Source: Phyllostachys edulis | Lineage: Eukaryota; Streptophyta; Magnoliopsida; Poales; Poaceae | NCBI GenBank assembly: GCA_036346405.1 | Contig: CM070563.1 | Coordinates: 19,077,022-19,141,021, forward strand | Length of the DNA stretch: 64,000 bases | Direction of reading: 5' to 3' | Shown here: positions 1-12,799 of the stretch, piece by piece | Layout: each line of letters opens with the position of its first letter | Position numbering within the stretch: the first letter of the stretch is position 1 | The notes under the pieces: model-generated | Databases searched by the model: none | What the model was told of the DNA's origin: nothing | What the model saw: the letters and a program-made list of their open reading frames with translations, nothing else | Translations under genes and position numbers: made by a program

Positions 1-2166
1 TGACTTTAGTGAATAAAGTTGAATCAATCTTCCCAATTTTGAATCCTTTTGAGACTAGAAAATCTCTAAGGCGTTCATACCATGCTCTAGGAGCTTGTTT
101 AAGACCATAGAGCGCCTTGGAGAGTTTATAGACATGATTTGGATTCTTTGGATCTTCAAAACCAGAAGGTTGTTCAACAAATACAAGTTCGGATATTTTA
201 CCATTTAAGAATGCACTTTTAACATCCATTTGAAATAATTTAATATCAAAGCATGATGCAAAAGCAAGTAATATCCGAATTGATTCAAGCCTAGCTACGG
301 GAGCAAAGGTTTCACCAAAATCCAAACCTTCGACTTGTAAATACCCTTGAGCGACCAACCTTGCTTTGTTCCGAACAACCAAACCATTTTCATCTTGTTT
401 ATTCCTAAAGACTCATTTTGTGCCAATGACATTGTATTCTTCGGGTCGTTCCACCAATGTCCAAACTTCATTCCGGGTGAAGTTGTTGAGTTCTTCATGC
501 ATAGCATTCACCTAATCCGAATCTTCAAGTACTTCTTCTACATTCTTTGGCTCAATAGAAGAGACAAAAGAGTAATGTTCACAAAAAGAAGCAACACGAG
601 AGCGAGTTTGGACACCCTTACTTACGTCACCTAATATTTGATCTATTGGATGATCTTTTGCAATTGCATTGTGAATTCTTGGTGGTTGGTTGAATGGTTG
701 ATTATCTTCTTTGTTGTCCTCTTCACTAAGTTGAACTTGATTTGTGGAAGAAGTGGGTGGTTCAACTTGAGTGGAAGATGTTGGATCGTCTTCGGGCTTG
801 ACATCGCCTATTTGCATATGTTCCATTGCATTTCTTAAGGCTTCATTACCTACATCATCCAAGTTCTCATGCTCTTCTTGAGAGCCGTTAGTTTCATCAA
901 ATTTCACATCGTGTCTTTCTTCAACCAAACCGGAGTTTTTGTTGAAGACACGATAAGCCTTGCTATTTGAAGAATAACCAAGCAAGAAACCAACATCACA
1001 ACGACTATCAAATTTTGAAAGACGAACACCCTTCTTTAAAATATAGCACTTGCAACCAAAAACTCGGAAATAAGAGATGTTCAGTTTTCTTCCTACAAGA
1101 AGCTCATAAGAAGTCTTTTTCAAAAGATGGTGCAAATAAAGACGATTTATGGCATAACAAGCGGTATTAATAGCTTCCGCCCAAAAGATATCAGAAGTAT
1201 TATATTCATCAAGCATTGTCCTAGCCATTTCAATTATTATACGATTTTTCCTTTCTACTACTCCATTTTGCTCCGGAGTGTAGGTTGTGGAAAGTTCATG
1301 CTTTATTCCAAGTTCATCACAAAAGTCTTCAACTTTAGTATTCTTGAACTCGGAACCATTATCACTACGGATTTTCTTTATTTTGAAATCAAATTCATTT
1401 TGGGCCCTTTTTGCAAATCTTTCCCGGAGGTTTCACTTTTGTCATCTAGGAAGAATACCCATGTGTATCTAGAGTAATCATCCACAATTACTAAACAATA
1501 GCTATTACCTCCAATACTCTTATAGGTTGTTGGCCCAAACAAGTCCATATGTAAGAGTTCCAATGGTCTAGAAGTTGACATGATACTCTTGGAAGGATGA
1601 GAATTTGCGACTTGTTTACCGACTTGACAAGTACTACAAAGTCTATTTTTCTCAAACTTCACATCTTTCAAGCCAACAACTAAATCATGTTTGAAAAGCT
1701 TTTTGAGTTGAATCATTCCAACATGAGCTAGCCTTCTATGCCAAAGCCAACCCAATGAGGTTTCTGCCATTAAACAAGTTTTTAAATAAGATTCACTTGA
1801 ACTAAAATCAACTAAGTAAAGATTTCCAAATCTAAAGCCTTTGAAAGCTAAAGAGCTATCTTTTGCATTAGAAATGATTACACCTTCACTAGAGAATGAA
1901 CAAATTAGTCCAAGATCACATATTTGGGCAACAGATAGCAAGTTAAAATTTAATGATTCTACTAGAGAAACATTAGAGATAGAAAGGTCATCTGAGATAG
2001 CAATTTTACCCACTCCTAATACCTTTCCTTTGCTATTGTCTCCAAAAGTGATCTTTTCCATTCCTTGACCATTCTCGAATGTGGTGAACATTTTTCTATC
2101 ACCAGTCATGTGTTGTGTGCAACCACTATCAAGCACCCAATGTTTTCCACCGGTTTTATAATTCAC
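1..2166 (-). pseudogene. copia pol: protease, integrase and partial reverse transcriptase, broken
   Basis: Reading leftwards from 2166: an aspartic protease DSGCTQHMTG motif, a GAG-pre-integrase region with HxxxH and CxxC (CSTCQVGK), then the integrase core with HMDLFGP, SDNGSEF and NGVVERKN, giving the D,D,E triad. Next comes the copia RT with motif A (LFQMDVKSAFLNG) and the KALYGLKQAPRAWYE block. The YVDD box would lie beyond position 1. Lesions seen: a frameshift near 1415-1430 inside integrase, a TAG at 512-514 and a TGA at 413-415, both where the family normally has Trp. No intact polyprotein is possible. The catalytic residues that are visible are retained, so decay is fairly recent. 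Confidence 0.9.
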
Positions 2167-2179
2167 CTAAAAAACAAAA

Positions 2180-4033
2180 TCAAGTCTTTTTAGGTACCCA
2201 AATTTGTTTGGGTCCTTGGAGGTTAGTAACCAAGGATTTAGGCACCCAAATAGCATTCTTTTTAGCGCCTAAAATTGAAGTGCCAACAAAACGAGCTATT
2301 GTTTTACCATCCTTAGATTTTTTTAAGCATATAGCAAGAATCATATATTCCAAAGGATGGAGTCTTACCCTTAGGACAATCTTGTTGCACATATCCTATT
2401 TCCCGGCATTTATAACAATACTTACCATTTTGCCTTACAAACCTTGTGGGCATGTTTGCCGGCTTCTTACCTTTCTTAGGCACATACCCAAGACCTTCCT
2501 TATTGAATGAGCACCTTTGCTCACTCAAAAGTTTGTCAAGAGTGGCCTTGCCCTTAAAGCATCTTTTCAAGCTCTTGCTTAGCTTGGTCACTTGTTCTTT
2601 TAGCTCATTGTTCTCATGAACAAGCTTTGAATCGTTTTGCTCAACAATATTATGACTAGCATCAACATTAGAGCAACATGGCATAGCAAGTAGGTCATCA
2701 CATGAAGTAGATGCACTAGTCTTAGCAATTTCTACACTAGGAATTTTATCAATAATATTGTATGTAATTCCTACATTAGAACAAGACTTATGTGAACATT
2801 CTTGGATAAGCAAGTTGTGAGCTTTCTCAAGCTCCATATAAGAATCTTTTAGAGTATTGTATTCTTCATTTAAGACCTTATACTTTGATTTTTCTTTTCA
2901 AGATATTCATTTAAATCATTAAGCATATCTATTAATTCATCATAAGTTGGTTCATCACTAATAATGGATTTTACCTTATCTCCTTTTGCCATGAGGCAAG
3001 TAGGAGTGGAGAATAGTGATGGTGCTTTCTTGATGGCGATGCCGACTAGTCCCTTCTTCTTGGGGGACTCTTCCTCATCGGAATCGGAGTCGCATGACTC
3101 ATCATTTGAATCCCACTCTCCAATGTGGGCTTCATACTTGCCGTCTTTGTGAAGCTTCTTGAAAAGCTTCTTCTTGCCATTGTACTCCTTTTTCTTGAAT
3201 GACTTGTTCTTGTCATCCTTCTTTTCGGGGCAATGAGAACCAATATGCCCCTTCTCATCACAATTATAGCACCGAATGTTGCTATAAAGCTTCTTGTCAC
3301 TTGAGGATTGCCCCTTCTTGTACTTGTCGAAGTTGTAGCTTCTATTAGGGCGTCTCTTCATGACCCTCTTCATCCTTCCCACAAGGAGTGCATACTTCTC
3401 ATCGGAATCTCCTTCTTCATCTTCATCATCGCTTGATTCTGCCTTGGCCTTGAATGCAATGATCTTCTTCTTTGAGGAAGATGTCTCCAAGAGCTCTTCC
3501 TTGTCCTTTTTGAACAACTCATTTGTGATGAGGTTGCCCAAGAGCCCCGTTGGTGTCATCCTTGGCAACTCGGGTGAGTTGAGAAATAGAGTCACCAACG
3601 TCTCATATTTGTCCAGGAGAGCCCTAAGTATCTTGCGCACAACATCAACATCAAGAAGGTTAGTCCCAAGGCCTTTGAGCTCATTCACAATGTTGTTGAG
3701 TCGTGAATACATCTTATTGATGTTTTCATGAGGCAACATCATGAATGTCTCATATTTGATCTGAAGCCTATGCAATTTGGCTTCTTTGACCGTGGATGTA
3801 CCCTCATGGATTTTCGAGAGAGTGGTCCAAATATCATGAGTGGTTTTCAAATTGCTCACTCTATTGAACTCATCCGCGTTCAAAGCGCCAAAGAGAGCAT
3901 TCATAGCTTGGGCATCTAAATGAGCATTACGCGTCTCTTGATCTGTGGGATGTAGGGGATCAAGTGGCATGACGTAACCCTCATTTACGATTTTCCATAT
4001 GCTTGGACTCATGACCTTTAAATAAATTGACAT
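2180..4033 (-). pseudogene. copia gag with UBN2 domain and two CCHC zinc knuckles, frameshifted
   Basis: A real ATG lies at 4031-4033. The first open segment (4033-2870, 387 residues) has the UBN2/retrotran_gag region, a Lys/Glu-rich stretch and one zinc knuckle (CYNCDEKGHIGSHCP). It then ends early, because a one-base shift near 2870 moves the reading into the 2837-2313 segment. That segment carries a coiled-coil-like stretch and a second knuckle (CYKCREIGYVQQDCP). A further shift near 2330 moves into the 2392-2180 segment, with a repeated WVPK motif, before the protease. In intact relatives this is one capsid/nucleocapsid polyprotein that packages the element RNA. Confidence 0.85.
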
Positions 4034-4153
4034 TCTAATTTTTCAATAAGCATAATTTGAGCTATCAAATAAAGGAGCCTTTCCTATAGCAATTCCCTCA
4101 CTAGCCATCCTTTTCTCTCTTAGACGGTTAAGTCTAAATCAATGAGAGACCAA

Positions 4154-4165
4154 GCTCTGATACCA
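4154..4165 (-). other. Primer binding site of the copia element
   Basis: On the minus strand this reads TGGTATCAGAGC, the standard plant copia primer binding site complementary to initiator tRNA-Met. It lies two bases inside the LTR edge, as expected, and fixes both the orientation and the inner LTR boundary. Confidence 0.92.
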
Positions 4166-4167
4166 CT

Positions 4168-5889
4168 TGTAGGATCAAGGATAACCGACTAGATGGGGGG
4201 TGAATAGGAGGTTTTTAAACTTTTTAACAATTTAACAATTTAGTCAATTAATAACTTAGTCTAAACAAGTTATACTTCTAGCTAGGCAAATTTAATCACA
4301 ATAAACAAGCTAGAAATATAAATGCGGAAAGTAAAGACTAGAGATAACCACAAAGACACGCCGATGTTTTTCCCGTGGTATCGAAGACTTGCCGGTCTTC
4401 ACTAGTCCACGTTGAGGAAGCTTGATGTCTCAAGCCGGCTCCACGAATTAAGCCTTCCCTCAAATCACTATGGTTGTTCTTCCTCCGCTCCGGAGATGGT
4501 GAACACCGAACCACTCACAAGTTTACACCGGGCCTCTTCACAATCTTCTTTGAAGAGATCACCGTGCTCCACCACCAACCGTCTAGGAGTGCGGCAACAC
4601 TCCAAGAGTAATAGATCAAGGTCTTCACTTGACGGCACTCAAGTGCACATAGATCAACTAGGAGAATGAATGCACTTGAATGTATCTCAACAAGCTCACA
4701 ATGAATGCACAAGAGTGTTTTGAGTGTTGAGTGAATGCAAGGGCTCTCAAGGCTCTATGAATGTCAAATGGGCACTAGCAGCCTTGACTTGAGCAGTTGG
4801 GGGGGTATTTATAGCCCCCATCAACAATTATGACCGTTGAAGACGAAATCCAAGTTCTCAGGCAAAATCGGAACGACCAGCGAAGATAAAATGCGATGCG
4901 ACCGTATTTCGATCGAAACACGATCAACGGCTAGAACAGATACTAAAAAAGGAAAAAGCTAGCCGTTGAATACCCGATCGAACGACCGCGTAAACGCAGC
5001 GATGCGTCCGATTTGCCCGATCGTACCGTTTCTCTGACGATCTGTTGTTCAGAGGGTTTCAAGATTGGCTTAAGATTTACAATGGTTCTGGAATTTTTGT
5101 ACCACCATATAAAAATCGGAATGACCGCAGGCCGGTACGACCGTTCCCTAAGTGCGGAACGTCCGATTTCTAGATTGAGTTTTTTGAGCAGATTTGCACT
5201 TGTTCTGTTTTTATTGAACCGCCTCACAAAACGAACGACAACTGTGATGCGACCGTTGCCCATAAGCTGATCTGACCGATTTTCATGAGAGATTCTGAGG
5301 CAATTTGCAACGCTTCTGGTTTTATTGAACTGCCAACTAAAATGCGGAATGACCGCGATACGGCACGACCGGTCAAGGACCCGGTCGTTCCGCTTGAACA
5401 CTTAAACGGTTGTTCCCTTCAAAATGTGGTACTACCGCCAAGTAAAGTCCGGTCATACCACACCAATTAATGCGACGATCAAGAAGTATAATCACAGTAC
5501 TACCGATTTTAAATGTACACTTAGAACTTTTTAATTTAATTTCAAGTTTAAATTCAAATGCATGTATGATCCTAAATTGATCCATATGGCACAAGAACAT
5601 GCTATCAAGCTACTAGCCATGATCCCTCTTAATAGTATGGCGTTTATCCTATAATCCGGTCTTTCATCCAAAACTCCTAGACCGGTAAAATGGAAAAAGA
5701 GATCCTAGACTACTTGTACCTTGTCTTTTGAGCCAAAAGATCTTCGTGTAGTCCATTTTGCATGTCACTTTGCATCAACACGTTCACCGATGGGATTTAA
5801 CCTTGTAAATACTCAATAAACATGTTAATCCCATATTTACATATTGTTATTAATTACCAAAACAATTTTTAGGGGCCTAGATGTTTTCA
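4168..5889 (-). repeat. 5' LTR of the copia element
   Basis: The inner edge is fixed by the PBS: the plus strand begins TGTAGGATCAAGG, so the LTR ends in CCTACA on its own strand. The outer edge is placed at a CA at 5888-5889, just before gypsy pol homology resumes. Length is about 1.7 kb. A minus-strand TATA box at 4806-4813 marks the promoter. Only one LTR is in the window, so the outer boundary cannot be confirmed by comparison. Confidence 0.75.
4806..4813 (-). promoter_or_regulatory. TATA box of the copia LTR promoter
   Basis: TATAAATA on the minus strand inside the LTR, correctly oriented to start the element's genomic RNA towards gag. The RNA would start roughly 30 bases further left (inference). 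Confidence 0.6.
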
Positions 5890-8137
5890 GGGGCGTAGTG
5901 CCATTTCGCTGGACCGAAGCCTGCCAAAGCGCATTTGAGGACCTCAAGAAGTATCTGAATCAGCTCCCGAGCCTGACCAGCCCGAAGCCCCAAGCACAGC
6001 TCCTCCTTTACCTCACTGTGTCCTCCGCGGTGGTCGGCATTGCGTCCTAGTACAAAGAAGACGGCGGCGCCCCCATACTCGTCTCAAAGCACTTCAAGGG
6101 GCAAAGGTCCGCTACACGGAGTTGGAAAAGCTTGCCTACGCCCTACTCTTGGCCTCGCGCAAGCTCCGGCACTACTTCTTGGCGCACGCCATTGTGGTAC
6201 CAACATCCTACCCCTTGGCGCTCATGCTTCGCAACAAAGATGCGTCCGGACGCATCGACAAGTGGGCGGCGGAGCTGGCACCCTTCGACATTACCTTCGC
6301 AGCCCGCACGGCCATCAAATCTCAATCCCTGGCGGACTTCGTTGCCGAGTGGACTCCCCAGCCCGATGGCCACCTCTCTGCGCAGGCGGAGGCACCATGG
6401 ACCGTCCACACTAACGGATCCTGGTGCGCGGCAGGCGCAAGCGCAGCGGCCATATTGGTCGCACCAGATGGTCGGAGCCTGTCGTACGCGGCGCGTCTCG
6501 ACTTCCCCACAACAAACAATGCTTCCGAATATGAGGCCTTACTACTGGGTCTCCGCAAAGCCAAAGCCCTAGGCGCCAAGCGCGTCGTAGTCAAAAGTGA
6601 CTCTCGCCTCATGGCGGGCCACTTCGACAAAAGCTTCGTCACCAGAGACCTCGAAATGGCTCGGTATTTGAAGGCCGCGCGGGCCGCAGCAAACCACTTC
6701 CTCGGCATTACTGTGCAGGCCATCCCTCGGAGTGACAACGAGGCGGCGGACCGGCTCGCAAAGGCGGCAAGCTCCGGAGACCGCCCACAGCCAGAAGTCT
6801 TCTACGAAGTACTGCAGACCCCCTCGGTACTCACAGAGGAGCCAAGCGCCCCACCAGAAACACAAGGGGCTGGGCTCGAAGCACCCAGTGCATCGGGACA
6901 AGAAATGGGCCCATACCGCTCCTTGAAGCCAGAGTTAGCGGGTGATCACCACCTACCTCCAAGGAGGAGAGCCTGAAGACTCACCAGAAGCAACAAGGCT
7001 CAAGCACCGCTCCCAAAGCTACCGCATCGTCAACGGTGAATTATACAAGGGAGGCATATGCGCGCCTTTCCTTCTGTGCATATCGCGCCAGGAAGGGCGA
7101 GACCTACTGAAGGAAATTCATGAGGGAAACTGCGGGGCACATCAGGCCCCCCGGAGCATCGTCGCAAGGGCTTTTCGCCAAGGCCTTTATTGGCCAACCG
7201 CACTCCGGGACGCCCAAGACCTCGTTCGGCATTGTCAGGGCTGCCAGTCGGCCAGCCAAAACCCGAAAGCACCGGCGATACCCCTCCAGCCACTACCCCC
7301 CGTCTGGCCCTTCGCGCGGTGGGGGCTCGACATCATCGGCCCCTTCCGGCGGCAAGGGCAGCCTCGCTTCGCCGCCGCCGCCATCGAATACTTCTCCAGA
7401 TGGGTGGAGGCGGAGCCGGTCGCCAAGATTACAGCCGCGGCGGCGCAGCGATTTGTATGGAAGAACATCATCTGCAGGTACGGGGTGCCGCGAGACGTCG
7501 TCACCGCTAACGACACCCAGTTTGACTCCACGATCTTCAGAACATTTTGCCAAGACCTCGGAACCATAGTACGCTTCGCGTCCGTAGGCCATCCCGAGGC
7601 CAATGGCGCGGTAGAGCGGGCCAATGGCAACCTAATTGCTGGTCTCAACAAACGCCTGGTGGGGCTGCCAAAGGGACTTTGGCCGGACGAGCTTCAAAAA
7701 ATATTATGGGCACTCCGCACCACGCCAACTCGAGCCACGGGCTTCTCCCCGTTCAAGCTGCTGTTCGGGGATGAGGCAATGATCCCCGGGGAACTCGCCG
7801 CGAGATCCCTATGGGCAACACAAGGCATCGACCCCGCCAACCGCAAAGTCTCCCTCAACCTGCTGGAAGAAAGCCGCGTCGAAGCCATCTCAACTATGGC
7901 AAGGTACGCGGACGGAGTCGCAAGAGCATATAACAAGAAAGTCGGACCCGCCCCTCCAAAGCGATATGGTTCTCAAGCGATTAGCCAACCCGTCTGGGTC
8001 GGCAAGCTCGAGTCAAGTGGGAGGGCCATCGTCATCACCAAAACACGAGGGCCGGCACACATTACATTGCAACCCCGGAAGGACAGCAGCTCGGGCACAC
8101 GTGGAACACCAAGAGCCTTCGTAGGTTTTACCCCTAG
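5890..8137 (+). pseudogene. gypsy pol: RT end, RNase H, second RNase H, integrase
   Basis: Order seen: RT C-terminus with PFRWTEACQSAFEDLK, RNase H with KLAYALLLASRKLRHYF, archaeal-type RNase H (about 6400-6780: NGSWCAAGA, NNASEYEALLLGL, VKSDSRLM, DNEAADRLAKAA), and integrase (about 7000-7920: the CGAH/CQGC zinc region, GLDIIGPF, EANGAVERANG). The tail ends with WNTKSLRRFYP and a stop at 8135-8137. Lesions: a stop near 6048, a one-base deletion near 6089, another frameshift between 6780 and 7000, and a frameshift near 8010. The first catalytic Asp of the second RNase H reads Asn. The central integrase Asp reads Ala (TANDTQF where relatives have TDNGTQF). The copy cannot transpose on its own. 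Confidence 0.88.
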
Positions 8138-8365
8138 AAACATTTCCTGTATTTTGTAGAAAAACCGGCTCACGGGATAGCGACCCCATGGTGGAACCTT
8201 GTGGGGGCATGTACAAACACATGTACTTTTTGAAACTAGTTATAACTGCCCAATGGACGAATCAGGCAAGCACAACTAACAGCCACCGCACATGGCCTTC
8301 GGCCCCGGTGCACACGGACGCCCTCCGCGGGCGCCAGCGCGTAGACTGAAAGCCAAAAATAGGAG

Positions 8366-9200
8366 GACTCCCAGGAGCCCTACCTAAAAAAAGATGGGGG
8401 ACGGCGCGAGGCTTCGCCTCCCCCGAACCAAAAATGTTAGGTCTCCCTGGAGCCCTATCTAAAAAATATGGGGGACGGCGCGAGGCTTCGCCTCCTCCGA
8501 ATCAAACATATAAGGGCTCCTAGGAGCCCTATCTAAAAAATATAGGGGACGGCGCGAGGCTTCGCCTCCCCCGAATCAAAAATATAAAGGCTCCCCGGAG
8601 CCCTATCTAAAAAATATGGGGGACGGCGCGAGGCTTCGCCTCCCCCGGATCAAAAATATAAGGGCTCCTCGGAGCCCTATCTAAAAAATATGGGGGCGGT
8701 GCGAGGCCGCCTCCCGGATCAAAAATATAAGGGCTCCTAGGAGCCCTATCTAAAAAATATGGGGGGCGGCGAGGCTTCGCCTCCCCCGAATCAAAAATAT
8801 AAGGGCTCCCAAGAGCCCTATCTAAAAAATATGGGGGACGGCGCGAGGCTTCACCTCCCCTGAATCAAAAATATAAGGGCTCCCCGAAGCCCTATCTAAA
8901 AAATATGGGGGACGGCGCGAGGCTTCGCCTCCCCTGAATCAAAAATATAAGGGCTCCCAGGAGCCCTATCTAAAAAAGATGGGGGACGGCGCGATGCTTC
9001 GCCTCCCCTGAATCAAAAATAGGAGGGCTCCCTGGAGCCCTACCTAAAAAAGATGGGGGACGGCGCGAGGCTTCGCCTCCCCCGAACCAAAAATGTTAGG
9101 GCTCCCTGGAGCCCTATCAGAAAAAGGTGGGGGACGGCGCGAGCCTTCCCCTGAATAAAAAACGTTAGGGCTCCCCAGAGCGCTATCCAGAAAAGAAGAG
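8366..9200 (+). repeat. Tandem array, about 12 copies of a 73-bp unit
   Basis: Units repeat the pattern GGAGCCCTATCT, an A-run, TATGGGGGACGGCGCGAGG, then CTTCGCCTCCCCCGAATC. Anchors occur near 8376, 8448, 8526, 8597, 8671, 8740, 8811, 8885, 8960, 9033, 9106 and 9178. Each unit contains two short palindromes (GGCTCC/GGAGCC and GCGAGGC/GCCTCGC types), so its RNA would form a row of hairpins. Arrays between pol and the 3' LTR are common in Tat-lineage elements. Confidence 0.92.
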
Positions 9201-9362
9201 GGACGGCGAGACCTACCTAGACAAGACAACGAAGATGGCACAATACAATCACACCGTTTTTATTAAAAGCTCAGCATAGTACACATCTCATAACGTTACA
9301 GTGGGAGCACCACATGAAAAAAAACAATAAGCACAAATTACCCGCACACAATCCTGTGCACG

Positions 9363-12300
9363 TCAGACGCCACGCATCTTCGGCACGAAGTCCCACTCCT
9401 CCCTGTACGTCGCCCAAGCGAACAGTTCCTCGTCCGACGCTCCAGCAGCAACTAGATCGGCGTACTGCCTCCGCACAACCACATCCTTAGGAGTGTCCGA
9501 CGAGCTCGTACAAGACTCTGCAGACGCGGAGGGCACCAGTGGTCCTCCACCCGCGATGACGGTCCCCCGGCGCTCCCATAAGGCCCGCACCTCTTCCCGC
9601 ACTCTCGCGGCTGCCCGCGCTTGAAGGCGGAAGAACGTTTTCATAGAACCGCTCGGATTGGCCTTCTTCCATCGCTGCCACTTCGCGCCGTGGCAGATGG
9701 TGTTCCGGTAACAAATCCTCAAAGGCCACTTCTGCAGAACCTCACGCTCCTCCTTCGGAGGTCGCGTGGTAGCGGTAGTCATGAAACCGCCGCCCCATGG
9801 GCGGCCGAGGGCCCCTCCCGACCGCACACTTAAACAGGCATTGCTCCCCCTGTACAGACCACAACATGCGACTTAAGACAACAAACCCAAGCGGGGATAA
9901 AGCCACGTGGCCAAGCCAAAAGATTTTCTCATTTAACGCCAACAGGTCATTACACGAGGAAAAGTCACGACAAAAAGTGTTTTTCGCCTCCCCAAGGTCC
10001 AAAAAGCAAACAGAAACCAAAACAGCCAAACTACAATTCCGAACACTACGCTACACTGAAAGTTTTGAGCCGCTCTGGGCAAGCGGAGGGTCACACCTTG
10101 TCACCACGGAGGGACCCCCGCTTGTCGCCCCCGTGAGCCTCAGCCTGCTCGGCCGCCGGAGATTTCCCTTTAGCCTTCCTCGCCTACAGATCTTGGAAGG
10201 ACTTGGTCGCATCTTCGTGTCCGCGCAACGCCCAGTAGTCCTCCAGAAGGACCTTGCTGGCCTTGCGCGTCTGGCGTTCCACACTTGTCGACTCCTCGCC
10301 CGTGGCCACAGCAACTGAGCGGATGGCAAGCGCATCTATATGCGCACACCCCGCCTTGTCCAGGGAAGCTAGGGTCTCGCACCAGGCCGCCTTCGCACAG
10401 TGGTCTCCATACGAGCGGGCCGCAGGCACGATCACCCTCGCAACATTTTTCAGCCGCGCGAAAGTGATGTCCGTCTCAGCAGGCCGGTGAGTCCTCGCGG
10501 AAGGTACTGCGCCAAGCCGTCACACAAGATCTTCCAAAGCATCACCACGACTTCGAAGTAGCGGCCCCATAGTCTCTGACAACTCGCGCTCCGCTGCCAT
10601 TTCCTCCTCGATCAACGCCCGCGCCTTCTGCGAGGCCTCGAGCTTAGACCGGAGCCCTGACACTTGCTCCTCCAAAGTCTTTACCCTCACCTCGAGGGAT
10701 TCGCACTTGCCGCTAAGGGCCTCGTTCTTTGAGTACTCCTTTTCCACCTCTCGCTGGATTTTGCCAAAGCACCGTGCGACATCATCATCCAGCACCCGTG
10801 CGAGCATCATTGTCGGCACGCAAGTGACGCCTCGGTGATGGACCCATGGCAACAACAAAAGAACACCGAAGTTGTGGGAAAGAGCCAAACCTTCATGGCG
10901 TTCACCTCCACGCTCTCGATCATGTCCCTTATAGCCATCTTCTTGAAGAGGCCAGACAGGAGCGGTGAGTGAGCAAAGTTCCCAACCGCCTCGCATACCT
11001 TCGCAACGCTGGGACTAACGGCGAAGTCTTCACGACACAACGGGGCCGCGTCCACGCGGTCCGCAGCCACAGCGGCAGAGTCGCGTCATGGAGCCCAGAC
11101 CTGAGAACCCGGGAGGCCTCGCCGATGCATCGCCCCCATCACATGCGGGCTCTTCGCCAACCCGCCAAAGATCGCTTCGCCCTACGGCCGCACAAGTGTT
11201 AGGCATGCGGCAGCAATCACGAAAACGGACAGGCGCTCATACCTTGTGGCGACCGCGGAGCGACAAGCCCCTCCGTAACAATGTCAGCACGCCCCGGAGT
11301 GATCGGGGTGCCCAGAGCCACCTCTAAGTCTGCGGCATATAGATGCGACAGAGTTTCTTCAACAGAGGACTCCCCAATGACAAGGCTCGTTAAGTCAATT
11401 ACGCCCGTCGCCTTCGATACCTCCGCTGCGGCGCGCCCCATAGCACCCTCCGACGTGCCATCATCGGCCGAACCACTGTGCTCACCCGACAAAGAGCTGC
11501 GCGAGCTCGAGGACCCCTCGGGTTCTGGGACCACCGCCTGCCGTTTGGCAGGTCGGTCTGCGCTTTTCGCACCCTCGGAGGGGCCAGACGCCTCACAAGG
11601 ACCGGCGGCACCGCGGCAATCGGACCTGGCCCGCTGGCCTCAGTGGCGCGCGCGCGCTTCCTCTTCCCGGCATCCAGGTCCGGACGTTCGGAAAGGCAAA
11701 CGGACGGAGCGTACGTCCGGTTGAGCCGACAGTCACGAACCACTGTGATGCGTTTTGAATGCTCTTCGCCGGTATACGGCCCCAGCAGCACCTCTGCCGC
11801 GCGAGCCACCTCGTTGATGGCCACAACCGCGAAGGCACGCCACCAGCACAAAAGTCACGCGCCATGCGAAAAATAAAAGGCAGTACGAGACGGGAAAGCA
11901 ACAGGGGCGTGGGGCAAGAATCTGTACCTTCACGCCCCTTCACAGTCAGAGTCGGCCGCCCAGACTTTGCCGCCTCGATCTCCACGCTCCAGTCCTGGGC
12001 CAAGGGCCAGATCCCGAAGGCGCAGAATTCTTCCACTAGATCCCGAGTGGAAAACCGCTTCGTCACGTCCAGCAAAAGCTGGAGAAGGGCCTCCTCCCGT
12101 GCGGTAGGATTGACTTCGGGACTAGCGACAAGACTTATCGGCCCACCTCGGGACTGCAAACCATCCTCTGGTGGGGACTTGTGGTAAAACCACCGGCGCG
12201 TCCAGTCCGTATCCCAGCGGTTCTGCGCCGCCGGAGTGGGCAGGTACATCGAGCACCGGGCTCACGGCTGGAAATTTACGCTGCCAAAGTTTAGCGTCTT

Positions 12301-12708
12301 GCCACTACTCTTTTTCTTCTTTGGTTGGCACCGACCATCGTGTAGATAGGCGAACAGTCGCCCCTCGCCGCTCGCACCGGCAGCCCGCAGCATCCACTCG
12401 AAGACCCCCAACTTGACGATGGAATTCGGCGTCAGCTGCGCCAATTCCACCCCGTATAACTGAAGCACGTCCTTGACGAGGGCAACGCACGGCAAGCGGA
12501 GGCCCGCGTCGAAGAACGCGACGAAGACCACCGCTTCATCGCCTCGGGGAGTCGGAGTAGTCTCCACTCCTGGCGCGCGAACTTTCTCCAGACTCTCCAG
12601 CTCACCCTCATCAACGAGGGTGCCGAGCACAAGGTTGGTTATGAGAGACCTCCCTAGTTCGCTCGTATAGGACACCTCCCCAGCACCATCCCTAGCACGC
12701 TTCGCCAT
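9363..12708 (-). pseudogene. Antisense accessory gene of the gypsy element ('putative gypsy-type transposase' family)
   Basis: Starts at the ATG at 12706-12708 (MAKRARDG). The first part (to about 12262) has the FDAGLRLPC and LTPNSIVKLGVFEW signatures of the plant family annotated as transposase (putative) gypsy type. A second open stretch (12249-11935) continues with RWFYHK and ends at a GT donor near 11932. Further minus-strand segments at 11851-11217, 10996-10520 (heptad-rich coiled coil with VKTLEEQVSGLRSKLEAS) and 9827-9363 look like later exons. In grass Tat elements such genes lie antisense between pol and the 3' LTR. Their function is unknown despite the name; no transposase catalytic motif is visible. 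Exon structure is inferred, and some frames may be broken. Confidence 0.7.
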
Positions 12709-12799
12709 GATCGAGACCACAACGGACAAAGCAGCGCAAACGCGGACTAAGAAGGGGAGAAGAAATGATAGTGGGGTGGATCTGCAGGGGGGTGCCACA

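Larger units (their letters stand above)
1..5889 (-). mobile_element. Ty1/copia LTR retrotransposon (SIRE/Opie-like), 3' part outside window
   Basis: The element reads on the minus strand: LTR (4168-5889), PBS, gag with two CCHC knuckles, protease, integrase, then reverse transcriptase running off the left edge. This order (protease-integrase-RT) is diagnostic of Ty1/copia. The long gag with two zinc knuckles and the LTR-PBS junction resemble the grass Opie/SIRE lineage (inference). It is dead: at least two in-frame stops and several frameshifts interrupt gag and pol. Its outer LTR edge abuts gypsy pol sequence, so it inserted into that gypsy element. The outer boundary at 5889 is chosen from a TG/CA end and may be off by some bases. 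Confidence 0.9.

Noticed and set aside
8366..9200. CRISPR-like regular repeats
   Set aside because: Units are contiguous without unique spacers, and the sequence is a plant retrotransposon. It is a tandem array.
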